Under the pieces are notes generated by a model, which was given only the letters and a program-made list of their open reading frames with translations, was not told the DNA's origin and made no database searches. Made by a program: the position numbers and the translations under genes. Below are positions 1-8,014 of a DNA stretch of 27,084 nt, one piece after another. The stretch comes from Gemmatimonas phototrophica. Lineage in GTDB: Bacteria > Gemmatimonadota > Gemmatimonadetes > Gemmatimonadales > Gemmatimonadaceae. The DNA is taken from positions 1 through 27,084 of the forward strand of contig CAMBRJ010000005.1 of the NCBI GenBank assembly GCA_945870175.1, given 5' to 3'. Within the stretch, counting starts at the first letter, position 1. Each line of letters opens with the position of its first letter.

Positions 1-1606
1 GCAGGAAGCCGACCTGTGGGTCGAAGCCGTCGCCGACCGACATCTGTTCAAGATTGACCCCGTAGCGGTCACCGTTCCAGTCGAGGCGTGCGCGGTAGCT
101 GGTTGGGTCGCGCTGGAGCGAGTCGCGCGTGGTGCGCGCCACGTACCCGGTGATCGCGAGATCGGTACGGAGGTTCAACTGCGCATCGGCGCCGACGGCG
201 AGGTGGTTGCCGATCGCGCCCGCCGGATCACGCCGCGTCGCGATGAGCCCGAGTCTGCTCCGGCTCAGGATATCGCGGTTGACGCGTACGACCGAGAAGT
301 TCGTGGATGGCGCATTGGCCGTGAGGACGTTATCGGTCTGCATGCTGAGGGCACCGACCTGCCATGGGCCAGATCGTCCGAGCACGCGCCCACCGCCAAT
401 GATCGGTGCGGGACCGCTGTTGGTGAGACCGATGCGACGACTGTAAAACAACGTGGGGGTGAGGTTGTCGTTGGGGCTGACTCCGGGCGCCCCAAATCCG
501 CCGCCGCCACCACCACCACCGCCGCCCCCACCACCACCACCACCCCCACCGCCGCCTACGCCGGCAAAGGCGAAGGCATCCTGCCCCTCGAGGAAGAACT
601 CACGCTTTTCCGGGAAAAACAGGGAGAAGCGCGTGAGATTGACCTGCGCCTCGTCGTCCTCGACTTGCGCGAAGTCGGTGTTGTACGTGAAGTCCGCCAC
701 GACTTGTGGGGTGATGCCCCATTTCGCGTCGAGGCCGAAATTGCCGTCGCGCGCATTGCGCACGGCCGGTGTGGCGGTGGTGTTGGTGAGCATCGAGCCC
801 AGTGCGTACGGCTTGACGTCGACGTTGCGGCCGCCCTTCGGGGTTTGGATGCCGGTCATGACGGCGGCGTCGGACACCTTGGTCAGCCCCCGTCGGCCCC
901 ACGCGCGCGGCACGCCGCTCAGGAACGACGTTTCATTCTTCCATCGCACCATGCGGCGCATATTCACGCCCCACGTCTCGGCGCCGCTGGCAAAACGAAT
1001 GGAGCGAAACGGGATCTTGATCTCGACGGTCCAGCCGCCATCGAAGTCCTGCGCCTTCGAGGTCCAGAGGGCGTTCCAGTTGGTGCTGGGCTGCTCGTTG
1101 GTCGCGGAAAAGTCTTGCAGTCCGCCAATGCGGTTCGTGGAGAAGGCGAATCCGTTCCGGTGATCGTTGAACGTGTCGAAAATGACCGCGAGGTGGTCGT
1201 TTTGGTACATGTTCGGCGCATCACGCCGCATGTCGCTCATGACGCGGCGTGATGGTTCGCTTTCGTAGAGCCGCGCGGCGACGTAGATGTTCTCCTCGTC
1301 GAAGAAGATCCAGGCTTCGGTTTTCTCTGTGGCCGGCGCGCCTTCGTTCGGTTCCTGCTGCACGAATCCCGTGAAGGGCGCGACTCGGCCGTACACGGCT
1401 TCGCTGAGGGTGCCGTCGAGAGTGACCCGCTCGGTGATCCGCGAGACCCGCACCGATACGCGTCCGTCGGGCGTACGCGTCATGACAGACGCCGTGGCGG
1501 CGTCACCGGTCCCCACCCGCGATGCATTGGGTTGGGCGGACAGCGGGGGGGCCGCCAGAACGAGACACAGCAGGGCGGTGACTAACCGCTGAAATAGCAG
1601 ACACAT
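1..1606 (-). CDS. DUF5916 domain-containing secreted/outer-membrane protein, C-terminus cut by window edge
   Basis: The reverse strand is open from the ATG at 1606 to the window edge, giving 535 complete codons. The protein starts with a Sec signal peptide (about residues 1-24, ending LSAQ). A CBM9-like domain follows at about 43-230 (TLDGTLSEAVY; AWIFFDEENIYVAARLYE). The DUF5916 region begins with the characteristic FFPEKREFFLEGQDAF near 330-345. Proteins of this family are large secreted proteins with a predicted outer-membrane beta-barrel; their function is unknown, although many are annotated only as hydrolases. An uninterrupted run of 20 glycines lies at residues 351-370, between FAGV and FGAPG. 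A weak TATACC element lies four bases before the ATG and no Shine-Dalgarno is evident. The family call is firm; any substrate is unknown because the C-terminal half is missing. Confidence 0.85.
   Translation of the reverse strand, partial: MCLLFQRLVTALLCLVLAAPPLSAQPNASRVGTGDAATASVMTRTPDGRVSVRVSRITERVTLDGTLSEAVYGRVAPFTGFVQQEPNEGAPATEKTEAWIFFDEENIYVAARLYESEPSRRVMSDMRRDAPNMYQNDHLAVIFDTFNDHRNGFAFSTNRIGGLQDFSATNEQPSTNWNALWTSKAQDFDGGWTVEIKIPFRSIRFASGAETWGVNMRRMVRWKNETSFLSGVPRAWGRRGLTKVSDAAVMTGIQTPKGGRNVDVKPYALGSMLTNTTATPAVRNARDGNFGLDAKWGITPQVVADFTYNTDFAQVEDDEAQVNLTRFSLFFPEKREFFLEGQDAFAFAGVGGGGGGGGGGGGGGGGGGGGFGAPGVSPNDNLTPTLFYSRRIGLTNSGPAPIIGGGRVLGRSGPWQVGALSMQTDNVLTANAPSTNFSVVRVNRDILSRSRLGLIATRRDPAGAIGNHLAVGADAQLNLRTDLAITGYVARTTRDSLQRDPTSYRARLDWNGDRYGVNLEQMSVGDGFDPQVGFL
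499..556 (-). repeat. GGN codon repeat encoding 20 consecutive glycines
   Basis: Reading the minus strand, all 20 codons from 556 down to 499 are GGN (GGC, GGT, GGG, GGA). On the plus strand this appears as a long CCR/CCC run. The synonymous codons are mixed rather than one pure triplet, so the tract is maintained as glycine and is not a recent single-triplet slippage expansion. It falls just after the FFLEGQDAF motif of the DUF5916 protein and is probably an exposed flexible loop. Confidence 0.9.
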
Positions 1607-1691
1607 ACTCGGTATACGGAGAGCGGCGCAGGTCGTTGACGCCCGTCGGTAACGACTGGCCCTCCGGGCGACCCGGTCCCCGACTATCGAG

Positions 1692-3032
1692 CTACGCCGA
1701 GGGCATCTCGTCGTCGCGGGCGTCGGCCCGTGCCCGCTCACGATCGCCGCTCGTTTTCAGCAACCGGTGCGCGGTGGTGCCGGTGATCAGTCGCACGCCA
1801 CGCTGGTAGGTGAGGTACTGATACGCCCACTGCACGAACACGGTGAGGCGATTGCGAAAGCCGGCGAGATACAGAATGTGGATGAACAGCCACGCCAGCC
1901 ACGCGATGTTGCCCTGCAGTTGCAACGAGCCGATGGCGGCGACGGCGCGATGCCGGCCGATCGTGGCCAGATCGCCCTTGTTGAAGTAGCGAAACGACGT
2001 GCGTGGTGTGCCGCGAAGATCGTGCAGAATGGCGCCTGCGGCATGTGCGCCCATCTGATTGGCGGCCGGTGCCACGGCGGGCACCGGTGTCCCGGCCACG
2101 GTGAGGACGGACGCGATGTCACCGACGGCGAAGACGTGCGGGTGGTTGGGGAGCGAGAGGTCCGGCCCCACGACGACGCGCCCGGCGCGATCGAGCGGGG
2201 CCCCGAGCTGCTTGCCGAGCGGTGAGGCCTGGTTGCCGGCGCCCCAGAACACGGTGTGCGCATCGATCCGTTCGCCCGATGCCACGGTCACGCCCGCGTC
2301 GTCGACGCTCGTGACGGCGGTGTTGGTGCGCACATCGACGCCGAGTTCACGCAGGTCGCGTTCGGCCCGCGCGCTGAGCGCTTCGGGGAACTGTGGCAGC
2401 AGCCGCGGCCCCGCTTCCAGCAGCACGACGCGCGCGGACGCCGGGTCGATGCGGCGGAAATCATGCTTCATGGCCCGGCCCGTGATCTCGGGGATCATGC
2501 CGGCCAGTTCCACACCGGTGGGGCCGCCGCCCACGATCACGAAGGTCAGCAGTGCCTCGCGCTGCCCTTCGGCGCTGGCGCGCTCGGCCGCTTCGAAGCT
2601 GAGCAGGAAACGGCGTCGCATTTCGAGCGCGTCTTCGATGCTCTTGAGACCCGGGGCGTTTGTCTCCCACTCCGGGTTTCCGAAGTACGCGTGCCGTGCG
2701 CCGCTGGCCACGATGAGGTAGTCCCAGGCGACGGTACTGCTGCCGCCGTCGAGGGTGAGCGTGTGCTGCGGCACATCGATGCGGTGCACCTCCGCCATGA
2801 TCACCGTCGCGTTGGCCTGGTCGCGCAACATCCAGCGAATCGGCACGGTGATGTCGGCGGGATTGAGCACCGCCGTGGCCACCTGATACAACAGGGGCTG
2901 GAACAGATGGTGATTCGTGCGGTCGATGAGCGTGATGCGCACATCGCCCTTGGCCAGCGTGCGCGCGGCGGTGAGTCCGGCAAAACCGCCACCGACGATG
3001 ACCACATGGGGTCGAGGGTCGGTGGCGTGCAT
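1692..3032 (-). CDS. ndh: NAD(P)/FAD-dependent oxidoreductase, type II NADH dehydrogenase (NDH-2) family
   Basis: Predicted 446-residue flavoprotein that would oxidise NADH and pass electrons to membrane quinone without pumping protons. The N-terminal FAD dinucleotide-binding motif is VIVGGGFAG (residues 11-19). The second Rossmann motif, for NAD(P)H, is VIVGGGPTG (165-173). The late FAD contact is FAVGDIA (301-307). A hydrophobic, amphipathic C-terminal stretch (WLAWLFIHILYLAGF, about 378-392) fits monotopic membrane attachment. Length is normal for the family. The ATG at 3032 places the FAD motif near the N-terminus. A GTG at 3071 would add 13 residues without visible homology; neither start has a clear ribosome site. 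It is monocistronic as far as the spacing shows. A ferredoxin- or sulfide-quinone reductase role is less likely because the motifs fit NDH-2 well. Confidence 0.88.
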   Translation of the reverse strand: MHATDPRPHVVIVGGGFAGLTAARTLAKGDVRITLIDRTNHHLFQPLLYQVATAVLNPADITVPIRWMLRDQANATVIMAEVHRIDVPQHTLTLDGGSSTVAWDYLIVASGARHAYFGNPEWETNAPGLKSIEDALEMRRRFLLSFEAAERASAEGQREALLTFVIVGGGPTGVELAGMIPEITGRAMKHDFRRIDPASARVVLLEAGPRLLPQFPEALSARAERDLRELGVDVRTNTAVTSVDDAGVTVASGERIDAHTVFWGAGNQASPLGKQLGAPLDRAGRVVVGPDLSLPNHPHVFAVGDIASVLTVAGTPVPAVAPAANQMGAHAAGAILHDLRGTPRTSFRYFNKGDLATIGRHRAVAAIGSLQLQGNIAWLAWLFIHILYLAGFRNRLTVFVQWAYQYLTYQRGVRLITGTTAHRLLKTSGDRERARADARDDEMPSA

Positions 3033-3122
3033 GCTGGTCACGCGCGTGCTGGTGTTCGGTTCAGCCTTCACGGCAGGCCCGGTGGCGAGGCGTCTGGATC
3101 TTCACGCGCGGCGATGCGCGCC

Positions 3123-3147
3123 TGACGACGTACGTCAGTGCAAGATA
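3123..3147 (-). promoter_or_regulatory. Possible promoter and operator upstream of the NDH-2 gene
   Basis: On the minus strand a -10-like TATCTT (3147-3142) is followed after five bases by the 10-base perfect palindrome GACGTACGTC (3136-3127), embedded in TGACG-ACGTA-CGTCA on the plus strand. The palindrome would sit on the expected transcription start, a common position for a repressor site. No good -35 hexamer is visible. This is inference from position and symmetry only. Confidence 0.3.
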
Positions 3148-3198
3148 GACGCCCGCCGCCTCGCTTCCGGTTCCCGCGGCGTCTTCCCAATGGCTCGC

Positions 3199-4662
3199 CT
3201 ACTTCGTCCAGAACACCAGACTGCCGCAGCCGCCAAGCCCGGGCTGGAACTGCGCCGGGACCTGACCCGCCATGTAGACCTCGATGCCCGCGATGTCGTT
3301 CGGTCGGATGAATCCGTCCAGGTCGCCTGAGGTGAGTCCGTTCATCCACTGGCCGTTGATGTAGATGGCGGGCTCGCAGCGGTCCTCGAACAGGCCCCGC
3401 ATCATGACCTTTTCCTCGGCGTCCATGGTGCGGTCGAGGAACAGGCCGGGTACGGAGCGGAAGATTTCCGACGTCACGAACGGCTGCCGCACGGCGATAT
3501 CGCGGGGCGCGAGGAATCGGCCCACACTCGAGCGGCGACGCTCCTGAAAGCCCACCAGATTCATGTCGACGGTGCGGGTCGCGCTGATCTTCATGGTGTC
3601 GAGTACCGACTTGAAGGTGGCGAGGGCGACCTTCAGGGGGGCGACCGTATCGACGATGTCCACCGCGCGTCGCTCGGGGTAGTAGCCGACGGCGCGGACT
3701 TCCAGCATCCGAGTGCCGGGCGGCGCGTCGGTGAGTGTCCACTCGCCGCGGGCGTTGGTGCGGGTTTGCGGACCGTCGAGGATGCTGATCTGTGCGCCAG
3801 CCAGTGGGCGGCCGTCGGTGGTGGCCCGCACGGTTCCCGTGAGGCGACCGTCGCCCACGTGCAGGCGTCGAACCTGGAGGGTGGTCGAGTCCTTCTGGGT
3901 GCTGTCGCGAGGTGGCGGGACAGCGGCCACGACGCGGGCGGCACCGAGATACAGTTCGCGGCGCAGCAAGCCGCTGCTCGAGACCTCGACTGGAATGGTC
4001 GCCGTGCTATCCGCGCCGCGCGTCGCCATGAGTGTCATCGATCCCGGACTCGGTACATGGCAGATCGCAAACCATCCTGTTTCGCGTGTGGTGGCTAACC
4101 GTCTGGGCATGCGACGATTCATGCCGCCGGAGCCAAACGACAGCTCAAGCCACTCGGCGATCACGGTCACGCCCGACGCCGGCGCGCGGTCGGTAGCGTG
4201 GCGCACAATGCCCATGACCACGGCACCGGAATTCTGCGGCGTGGGGGCCCCGCAAATCGCCATGCGCAATCGCGCGGCAGATGGGGTGGCCAGGTCGGCG
4301 CGAACGGACCCGCCGTCGGCCACGGTGATCGTGCGTAGCAGCGGCTCGAGGCCGAGCGAATCGAGCACCGCGTGATAAAAGCCCAGGGTGAAGCGGCCGC
4401 TCGGTGCGTCGGCAAAGCGGAACGCTCCGAGCGAGTCCGACACGACCGTGCGGCCGTACGTGCTCCCCGAGTCGGCCGCGACGAGCTGGACCAGCGCGCC
4501 AGCGAGCGGCTTACCAGCGATGCTGTCGTAGACCGCGCCATGCACCTCGGCGCGTCGCACTTCGGTGCGTTGCACGTCGGCGCGCGGTGCTCGTGCCGGC
4601 GCCAGTGCGGCAAGCGCGGGCATCAGGAACACGCCGAGGCGCAGGAGGTGAAAAGGCCGCAC
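3199..4662 (-). CDS. Secreted carboxypeptidase-regulatory-like protein ending in a TonB-receptor plug-like domain
   Basis: Protein of 487 residues with a signal peptide (MRPFHLLRLGVFLMPALAAL, cleavage near residue 24). It has three carboxypeptidase regulatory-like modules: about 38-115 (VHGAVYDSIAGKPLAGALVQ), a more diverged one at about 128-235, and about 268-345 (LTGTVRATTDGRPLAGAQIS). The last 100 residues resemble the plug of TonB-dependent receptors (PAIYINGQWMNG; NDIAGIEVYMAG) and the gene stops at SLVFWTK, where a receptor would begin its beta-barrel. Plug proteins lacking a barrel occur widely in Gemmatimonadota-like genomes, and no function is established. The start is GTG at 4662, chosen because it gives the full signal peptide. 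No Shine-Dalgarno is obvious. Three cysteines (in ICGAP, FAICH and DRCEP) lie in the secreted part. Confidence 0.75.
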   Translation of the reverse strand: MRPFHLLRLGVFLMPALAALAPARAPRADVQRTEVRRAEVHGAVYDSIAGKPLAGALVQLVAADSGSTYGRTVVSDSLGAFRFADAPSGRFTLGFYHAVLDSLGLEPLLRTITVADGGSVRADLATPSAARLRMAICGAPTPQNSGAVVMGIVRHATDRAPASGVTVIAEWLELSFGSGGMNRRMPRRLATTRETGWFAICHVPSPGSMTLMATRGADSTATIPVEVSSSGLLRRELYLGAARVVAAVPPPRDSTQKDSTTLQVRRLHVGDGRLTGTVRATTDGRPLAGAQISILDGPQTRTNARGEWTLTDAPPGTRMLEVRAVGYYPERRAVDIVDTVAPLKVALATFKSVLDTMKISATRTVDMNLVGFQERRRSSVGRFLAPRDIAVRQPFVTSEIFRSVPGLFLDRTMDAEEKVMMRGLFEDRCEPAIYINGQWMNGLTSGDLDGFIRPNDIAGIEVYMAGQVPAQFQPGLGGCGSLVFWTK

Positions 4663-4760
4663 GAGATCGTTGGCTGAACGTTGGGGAGACGGGGGAACGT
4701 TCGCGTGACCCGTCGGGAAGCGGAAGGGTGAGCCACGTATGCCCTGTGCGGACAGACGGA

Positions 4761-4766
4761 TAAGTT
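4761..4766 (+). promoter_or_regulatory. -10-like TAAGTT placed for a leaderless transcript of the YeeE/YedE gene
   Basis: TAAGTT ends exactly six bases before the ATG at 4773 and no Shine-Dalgarno lies between them. If transcription begins about seven bases after the hexamer, the mRNA would start at the initiation codon. No convincing -35 is seen. Confidence 0.5.
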
Positions 4767-4772
4767 AGAACG

Positions 4773-5237
4773 ATGATTCCATTTCCTGCCGGCTTTGCGC
4801 ACTACCTGATCGGTGGTGTCTGTATCGGCCTCGGTGTCGCCTTGCTGTTCACGCTGACCGGACTGATCGGCGGGATGAGCTCGGTGTATTCGTCGACGTG
4901 GTCGTACGTGGTGGACCGTCCGTTCTTTCAGCAGCCGCGCCTGGTGACGAGCCGTGCGTGGCGCCTGGCGTATGCGGCCGGTCTGATCGTGGGGGCGTTC
5001 GTGTGGTGGCTGCTGTTCGGCCACGGGATGCGCGTGGCCGTGTCGATGCCGCCGTGGCAACTCGCGCTTGGCGGCGTGCTGGTGGGGTACGGTGCGCGGA
5101 TGTCGCGCGGCTGTACGTCCGGACACGGGATCTGCGGCCTCGCGTCGCTCAAGCTGCCGTCGCTGCTGGCGGTGCTGACCTTCATGGCGACGGCATTCAT
5201 GGCGGCGAATGTCGTGGCGCGCCTTGGGGGGAGCTGA
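4773..5237 (+). CDS. YeeE/YedE family sulfur transporter, first half
   Basis: Membrane protein of 154 residues with about four hydrophobic segments (roughly 10-32, 68-84, 96-110 and 128-150). It carries the family signature GYGARMSRGCTSGHGICGLA with cysteines 114 and 121. YeeE/YedE proteins import thiosulfate or related sulfur species by passing the substrate between conserved cysteines. Here the usual long protein is divided into two genes, as in the well-known arrangement of a YeeE/YedE protein followed by a DUF6691 protein. The downstream gene begins four bases after this stop codon, so the two are co-transcribed and probably form one transporter. The substrate is inferred from the family, not from this sequence. 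Confidence 0.85.
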   Translation: MIPFPAGFAHYLIGGVCIGLGVALLFTLTGLIGGMSSVYSSTWSYVVDRPFFQQPRLVTSRAWRLAYAAGLIVGAFVWWLLFGHGMRVAVSMPPWQLALGGVLVGYGARMSRGCTSGHGICGLASLKLPSLLAVLTFMATAFMAANVVARLGGS

Positions 5238-5241
5238 GGCG

Positions 5242-5646
5242 ATGCTGAAATCCGCCCTCGGTGCCGGTGCGCTCTTTGGATTCGGTCTCGCCTTTTCCAC
5301 GATGATTCAACCACGCGTCGTGCTCAGCTTCCTGCGCTTTCAGGACATGGGCCTGATGCTGGTGCTGGGCGGTGCGGTGGTGGTCACGTTCTTGGCCTAT
5401 CGCTTCGTGCCCAAGCTGCTGCGGCAGCCGCTGTTGGGCGGCGCATTCGGCGCGCACGAATCGGTGATGGATCGCTCGACAATTATTGGCGCGGCGATCT
5501 TCGGCATTGGCTGGGGCATCAGCGGGGTGTGCCCGGGGCCGGCGATCGCGGGGCTCGGTGCCGGCAGCTGGGAACTGGCATACGCGATCGGTGGCATCGC
5601 ACTTGGCGCGTTGTTGCAGGGGTTCACGGCGCCGCGCGAAGGGTAA
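5242..5646 (+). CDS. YeeE/YedE family protein, second half (DUF6691-like)
   Basis: Membrane protein of 134 residues. The conserved sequence GWGISGVCPGPAI (about 90-102) carries Cys97, the counterpart of the functional cysteine in the C-terminal half of full-length YeeE. Hydrophobic segments lie at about 8-20, 38-55, 80-96 and 112-127. The ATG at 5242 is preferred over an in-frame ATG at 5209 because GGGGGAG (5226-5233) lies eight bases before it, and because the family begins with the motif GFGLAFSTMIQP close to the N-terminus. It follows the first half with a four-base gap and ends one base before the stop of the convergent ABC ATPase gene, leaving no room for a separate terminator. Confidence 0.85.
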   Translation: MLKSALGAGALFGFGLAFSTMIQPRVVLSFLRFQDMGLMLVLGGAVVVTFLAYRFVPKLLRQPLLGGAFGAHESVMDRSTIIGAAIFGIGWGISGVCPGPAIAGLGAGSWELAYAIGGIALGALLQGFTAPREG

Positions 5647-5647
5647 C

Positions 5648-6403
5648 TCAACGCGGAGATGGGACGGTGGCGTCGTGCGCGGGGTGCGTGAGCACCTGGC
5701 TGGCTGGCCCTTCCTCGGCGATGGCGCCATGCGACAGTACCACCACGCGATCGGCGAAGCTGCGCGCGAACTCGGCATCGTGGGTGACGATCAGCAGGCC
5801 GCGGCCTTGGGCGGCCAGGGCGCGAACCGACTCGCCGAGGGCGGCACGGCGCGCGGGATCGAGCGCCGACGTGGGCTCGTCCATCAGCAGCAGCTGCGGG
5901 TCGGGGGCGAGGGCACGCGCGATCGCGACGCGTTGCGCTTCGCCGCCGGAGAGTTGCCGCGGATAGGCCTTCGCGCGGGCCGATACGCCCAGTGACTCGA
6001 GGAGGCGCACGGCCGTGGCCTCCGCGCTGGCGCGCGACTGCCCAAGCGCGTGAATCGGCGCCAGCATGACGTTCTCGATCGCGGTGAGATGCTCGAATAA
6101 CGCGTGACTTTGGAAGACCACGCCGACACGCCGACGCAGTGCGCGAAGCTGTGACTCGGGGGGCACGGCGCCGGGCTGAAGTGCCACGCCGCTGATCTCG
6201 ACGGTACCCGATGAGAAGGGTTGTAGCGCGGCCACGACCCGCAGCACCGTGGTCTTGCCGGCCCCTGACACGCCCATCACCGCGCACACTTCGCCCTCGG
6301 CGACATCGAGGTCGAGTCCACGCAGGATGGCCCGATCACCATGGCCTGCGTGCAGCGCACGCACCCGCAGAGCGTTGCTGCGCAACGCGATCTCGCGACT
6401 CAT
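5648..6403 (-). CDS. Amino-acid-type ABC importer, ATP-binding protein
   Basis: Protein of 251 residues with a complete nucleotide-binding domain: Walker A GVSGAGKT (44-51), Q-loop Gln98 in VVFQS, signature LSGGEAQ (151-157), Walker B LLLMDEP (171-177) and switch His208. It resembles the GlnQ/HisP type that energises polar amino acid uptake. The ATG at 6403 overlaps the TGA of the upstream permease gene as ATGA, so the two should be translationally coupled; a longer reading from 6502 has no support. The ATPase pairs with the fused binding protein/permease immediately upstream, completing a minimal two-gene importer. Substrate cannot be read from the sequence. Confidence 0.92.
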   Translation of the reverse strand: MSREIALRSNALRVRALHAGHGDRAILRGLDLDVAEGEVCAVMGVSGAGKTTVLRVVAALQPFSSGTVEISGVALQPGAVPPESQLRALRRRVGVVFQSHALFEHLTAIENVMLAPIHALGQSRASAEATAVRLLESLGVSARAKAYPRQLSGGEAQRVAIARALAPDPQLLLMDEPTSALDPARRAALGESVRALAAQGRGLLIVTHDAEFARSFADRVVVLSHGAIAEEGPASQVLTHPAHDATVPSPR

Positions 6404-7968
6404 GCGATTTTCCATCGCTGCTCGAGCCGACGAGCCATGTGCGACAAGGGCAGCGACATCGACAGATATACGATGGCGCACAGGGCTCCCGGAATGGCCC
6501 AACTGCCGGCGTTCGTGGCGTAGATCGCGGTCTGTTTGGTGAGCTCCACCACGGTGATCACCGACACAAGCGAGGAATCCTTGAGCAGCGCCACGAAATC
6601 ATTCGTCATGGGCGCCAGCGCGAGTCGCAGCGCCTGCGGTCCGCGCACCAGTCGCAGGATCTGCCCTTCGGAGAGGCCGAGCGTGCGTGCCGCTTCGAGC
6701 TGCAGCGTGGGAATGGCTTCGAGCGCTGCGCGATAGATCTCGGATTCGTAGGCGGCGTAGTTAAGACCGAGGCCGATCACGGCGGCGGCGAAGGCCGGGA
6801 GTCGCACCACGTCCGACAAGCCGTAGTACAGTACGAACAGCTGCAGCAGCACCGGCGTGCCGCGGATGATTTCGACGTACGCGGTGAGGAGCATCCGCAG
6901 CGGTCGCCCGCCGTACACGCGTCCGGCGGCGAGGCCAGCGCCGAGCGTGATGGCGAGCGCCATCGCCAGCAGCGATAACAGCAGCGTGATCACGGCGGCG
7001 CGCAACAGCGCCGGAAGATACGAAGTGATCGAGGTGGCGATCGAGGTGGCGGTGTCGCGCCCGGCGGTGCGGGTCTCGCCGCGCGGCACGGAGTCGCGCA
7101 GCACCTGTTGCTGAAAGTCCGCTTGCGGTGCATCCCACACATTCCACGAGCGGAACACGCGCTCGAGGGAGCCGTCGCGCATGCGTGCGCGCAGCGTGAA
7201 GTTGACGGAGTCGCGCAGCGCGCTGTCCCCGGCGGCGAGCACGGCGACGTAGTGGCCGCGGGCCAGCGCGTCGGGTTGAATGACGAAGCCGCCGATGCGG
7301 CGCTGCGAGCGTTCGGCCAGCACGTGGTCCAGCAGCACGGCATCAACGCGACCGCTCACGAGATCGCTGTACGGATGCACGTCATCGTCGTACGACACCG
7401 GCAGTACGCCGTGCGCGCTCTTGGCGGCGAGCAGCATCTCCCAGGCCATCGTGGCGCCCAGCGTGGCCACGCGGCGGCCTCGCAGGTCGGCCAGCGTATG
7501 AACGCGGGCACTGTCGTCGGTTCTCACGGCAAGGACTTCACGGAACTCGTAGTACGGCAACGACACGGCGAAGCGCTCGTGCAGCGCCGGCCGATCCTCG
7601 AGGCCGGACAGGCCGATCGTGAAGTCACCGCGGGCCACCGACTGTTCGATGGAAGCCCAGGCGACCTGAACGAACTGTGGTTCGCGCCCGAGGCCCTGCG
7701 CGAGCATCGTCGCGATCTCGACGTCGAAGCCGCGTACGCGCGTGGGGTCGGCCACATCGGCTTCCACGAAGGGCGCCCCTCCCTCGGCATCGCCCCCCCA
7801 ACGGAGGGGTGGCGCGTCCACGCGCGCGGCTGGCGTCGACGTGGCTGGCGTGGCCGTGGCTGGCGTCTCCGCGCAGGCCCAGGTCGCCACGAGCAACGCG
7901 GCCATCGACAGCACCCGCGTGGCGATGGGGATCATGGAGCGGGGCGGTGGGGAAAAGTCAGCGAGCAT
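6400..7968 (-). CDS. Fused substrate-binding protein and permease of a polar amino-acid-type ABC importer
   Basis: Protein of 522 residues that joins two normally separate parts. An N-terminal hydrophobic export segment (about 13-33, VLSMAALLVATWAC, possibly a lipobox with a poor fit) precedes a periplasmic binding domain of family 3 at about 53-280 (GFDVEIATMLAQ; DFTIGLSGLEDR; DLRGRRVATLGA; SGRVDAVLLD). A linker leads to a HisM/GlnP-like permease at about 312-520 with IIRGTPVLLQLFVLYYG and the coupling EAA loop EAARTLGLSEGQ (425-436). The same order occurs in the GlnP type of fused transporters. The start at 7968 is chosen because GATAAT ends six bases before it; the ATG at 7935 would give a shorter N-terminal region and remains possible. 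The open frame extends far upstream to 8625, but that part overlaps the divergent gene and is not coding. Confidence 0.85.
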   Translation of the reverse strand: MLADFSPPPRSMIPIATRVLSMAALLVATWACAETPATATPATSTPAARVDAPPLRWGGDAEGGAPFVEADVADPTRVRGFDVEIATMLAQGLGREPQFVQVAWASIEQSVARGDFTIGLSGLEDRPALHERFAVSLPYYEFREVLAVRTDDSARVHTLADLRGRRVATLGATMAWEMLLAAKSAHGVLPVSYDDDVHPYSDLVSGRVDAVLLDHVLAERSQRRIGGFVIQPDALARGHYVAVLAAGDSALRDSVNFTLRARMRDGSLERVFRSWNVWDAPQADFQQQVLRDSVPRGETRTAGRDTATSIATSITSYLPALLRAAVITLLLSLLAMALAITLGAGLAAGRVYGGRPLRMLLTAYVEIIRGTPVLLQLFVLYYGLSDVVRLPAFAAAVIGLGLNYAAYESEIYRAALEAIPTLQLEAARTLGLSEGQILRLVRGPQALRLALAPMTNDFVALLKDSSLVSVITVVELTKQTAIYATNAGSWAIPGALCAIVYLSMSLPLSHMARRLEQRWKIA

Positions 7969-7974
7969 GGACAA

Positions 7975-7980
7975 ATTATC
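7975..7980 (-). promoter_or_regulatory. -10-like GATAAT for the ABC importer operon
   Basis: On the minus strand GATAAT is followed by six bases (TTGTCC) and the ATG at 7968, suggesting a leaderless transcript. A TCGACC sixteen bases upstream is a possible but weak -35. The alternative start at 7935 would instead give a leader of about 33 bases from the same promoter. Confidence 0.5.
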
Positions 7981-8003
7981 ACCTGCGACGGTCTGCGGTC
8001 GAG

Positions 8004-8009
8004 TAGCTT
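8004..8009 (+). promoter_or_regulatory. -10-like TAGCTT for the divergent small gene
   Basis: TAGCTT ends five bases before the GTG at 8015, the same geometry as other starts in this window. Together with the opposing GATAAT at 7975-7980 it makes a compact divergent promoter of about 46 bases. No clear -35 is present. Confidence 0.4.
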
Positions 8010-8014
8010 TGAGC

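Noticed and set aside
453..1163. A plus-strand frame with a long polyproline run
   Set aside because: The prolines are the antisense reading of the glycine tract in the DUF5916 gene, and the rest has no recognisable domain.
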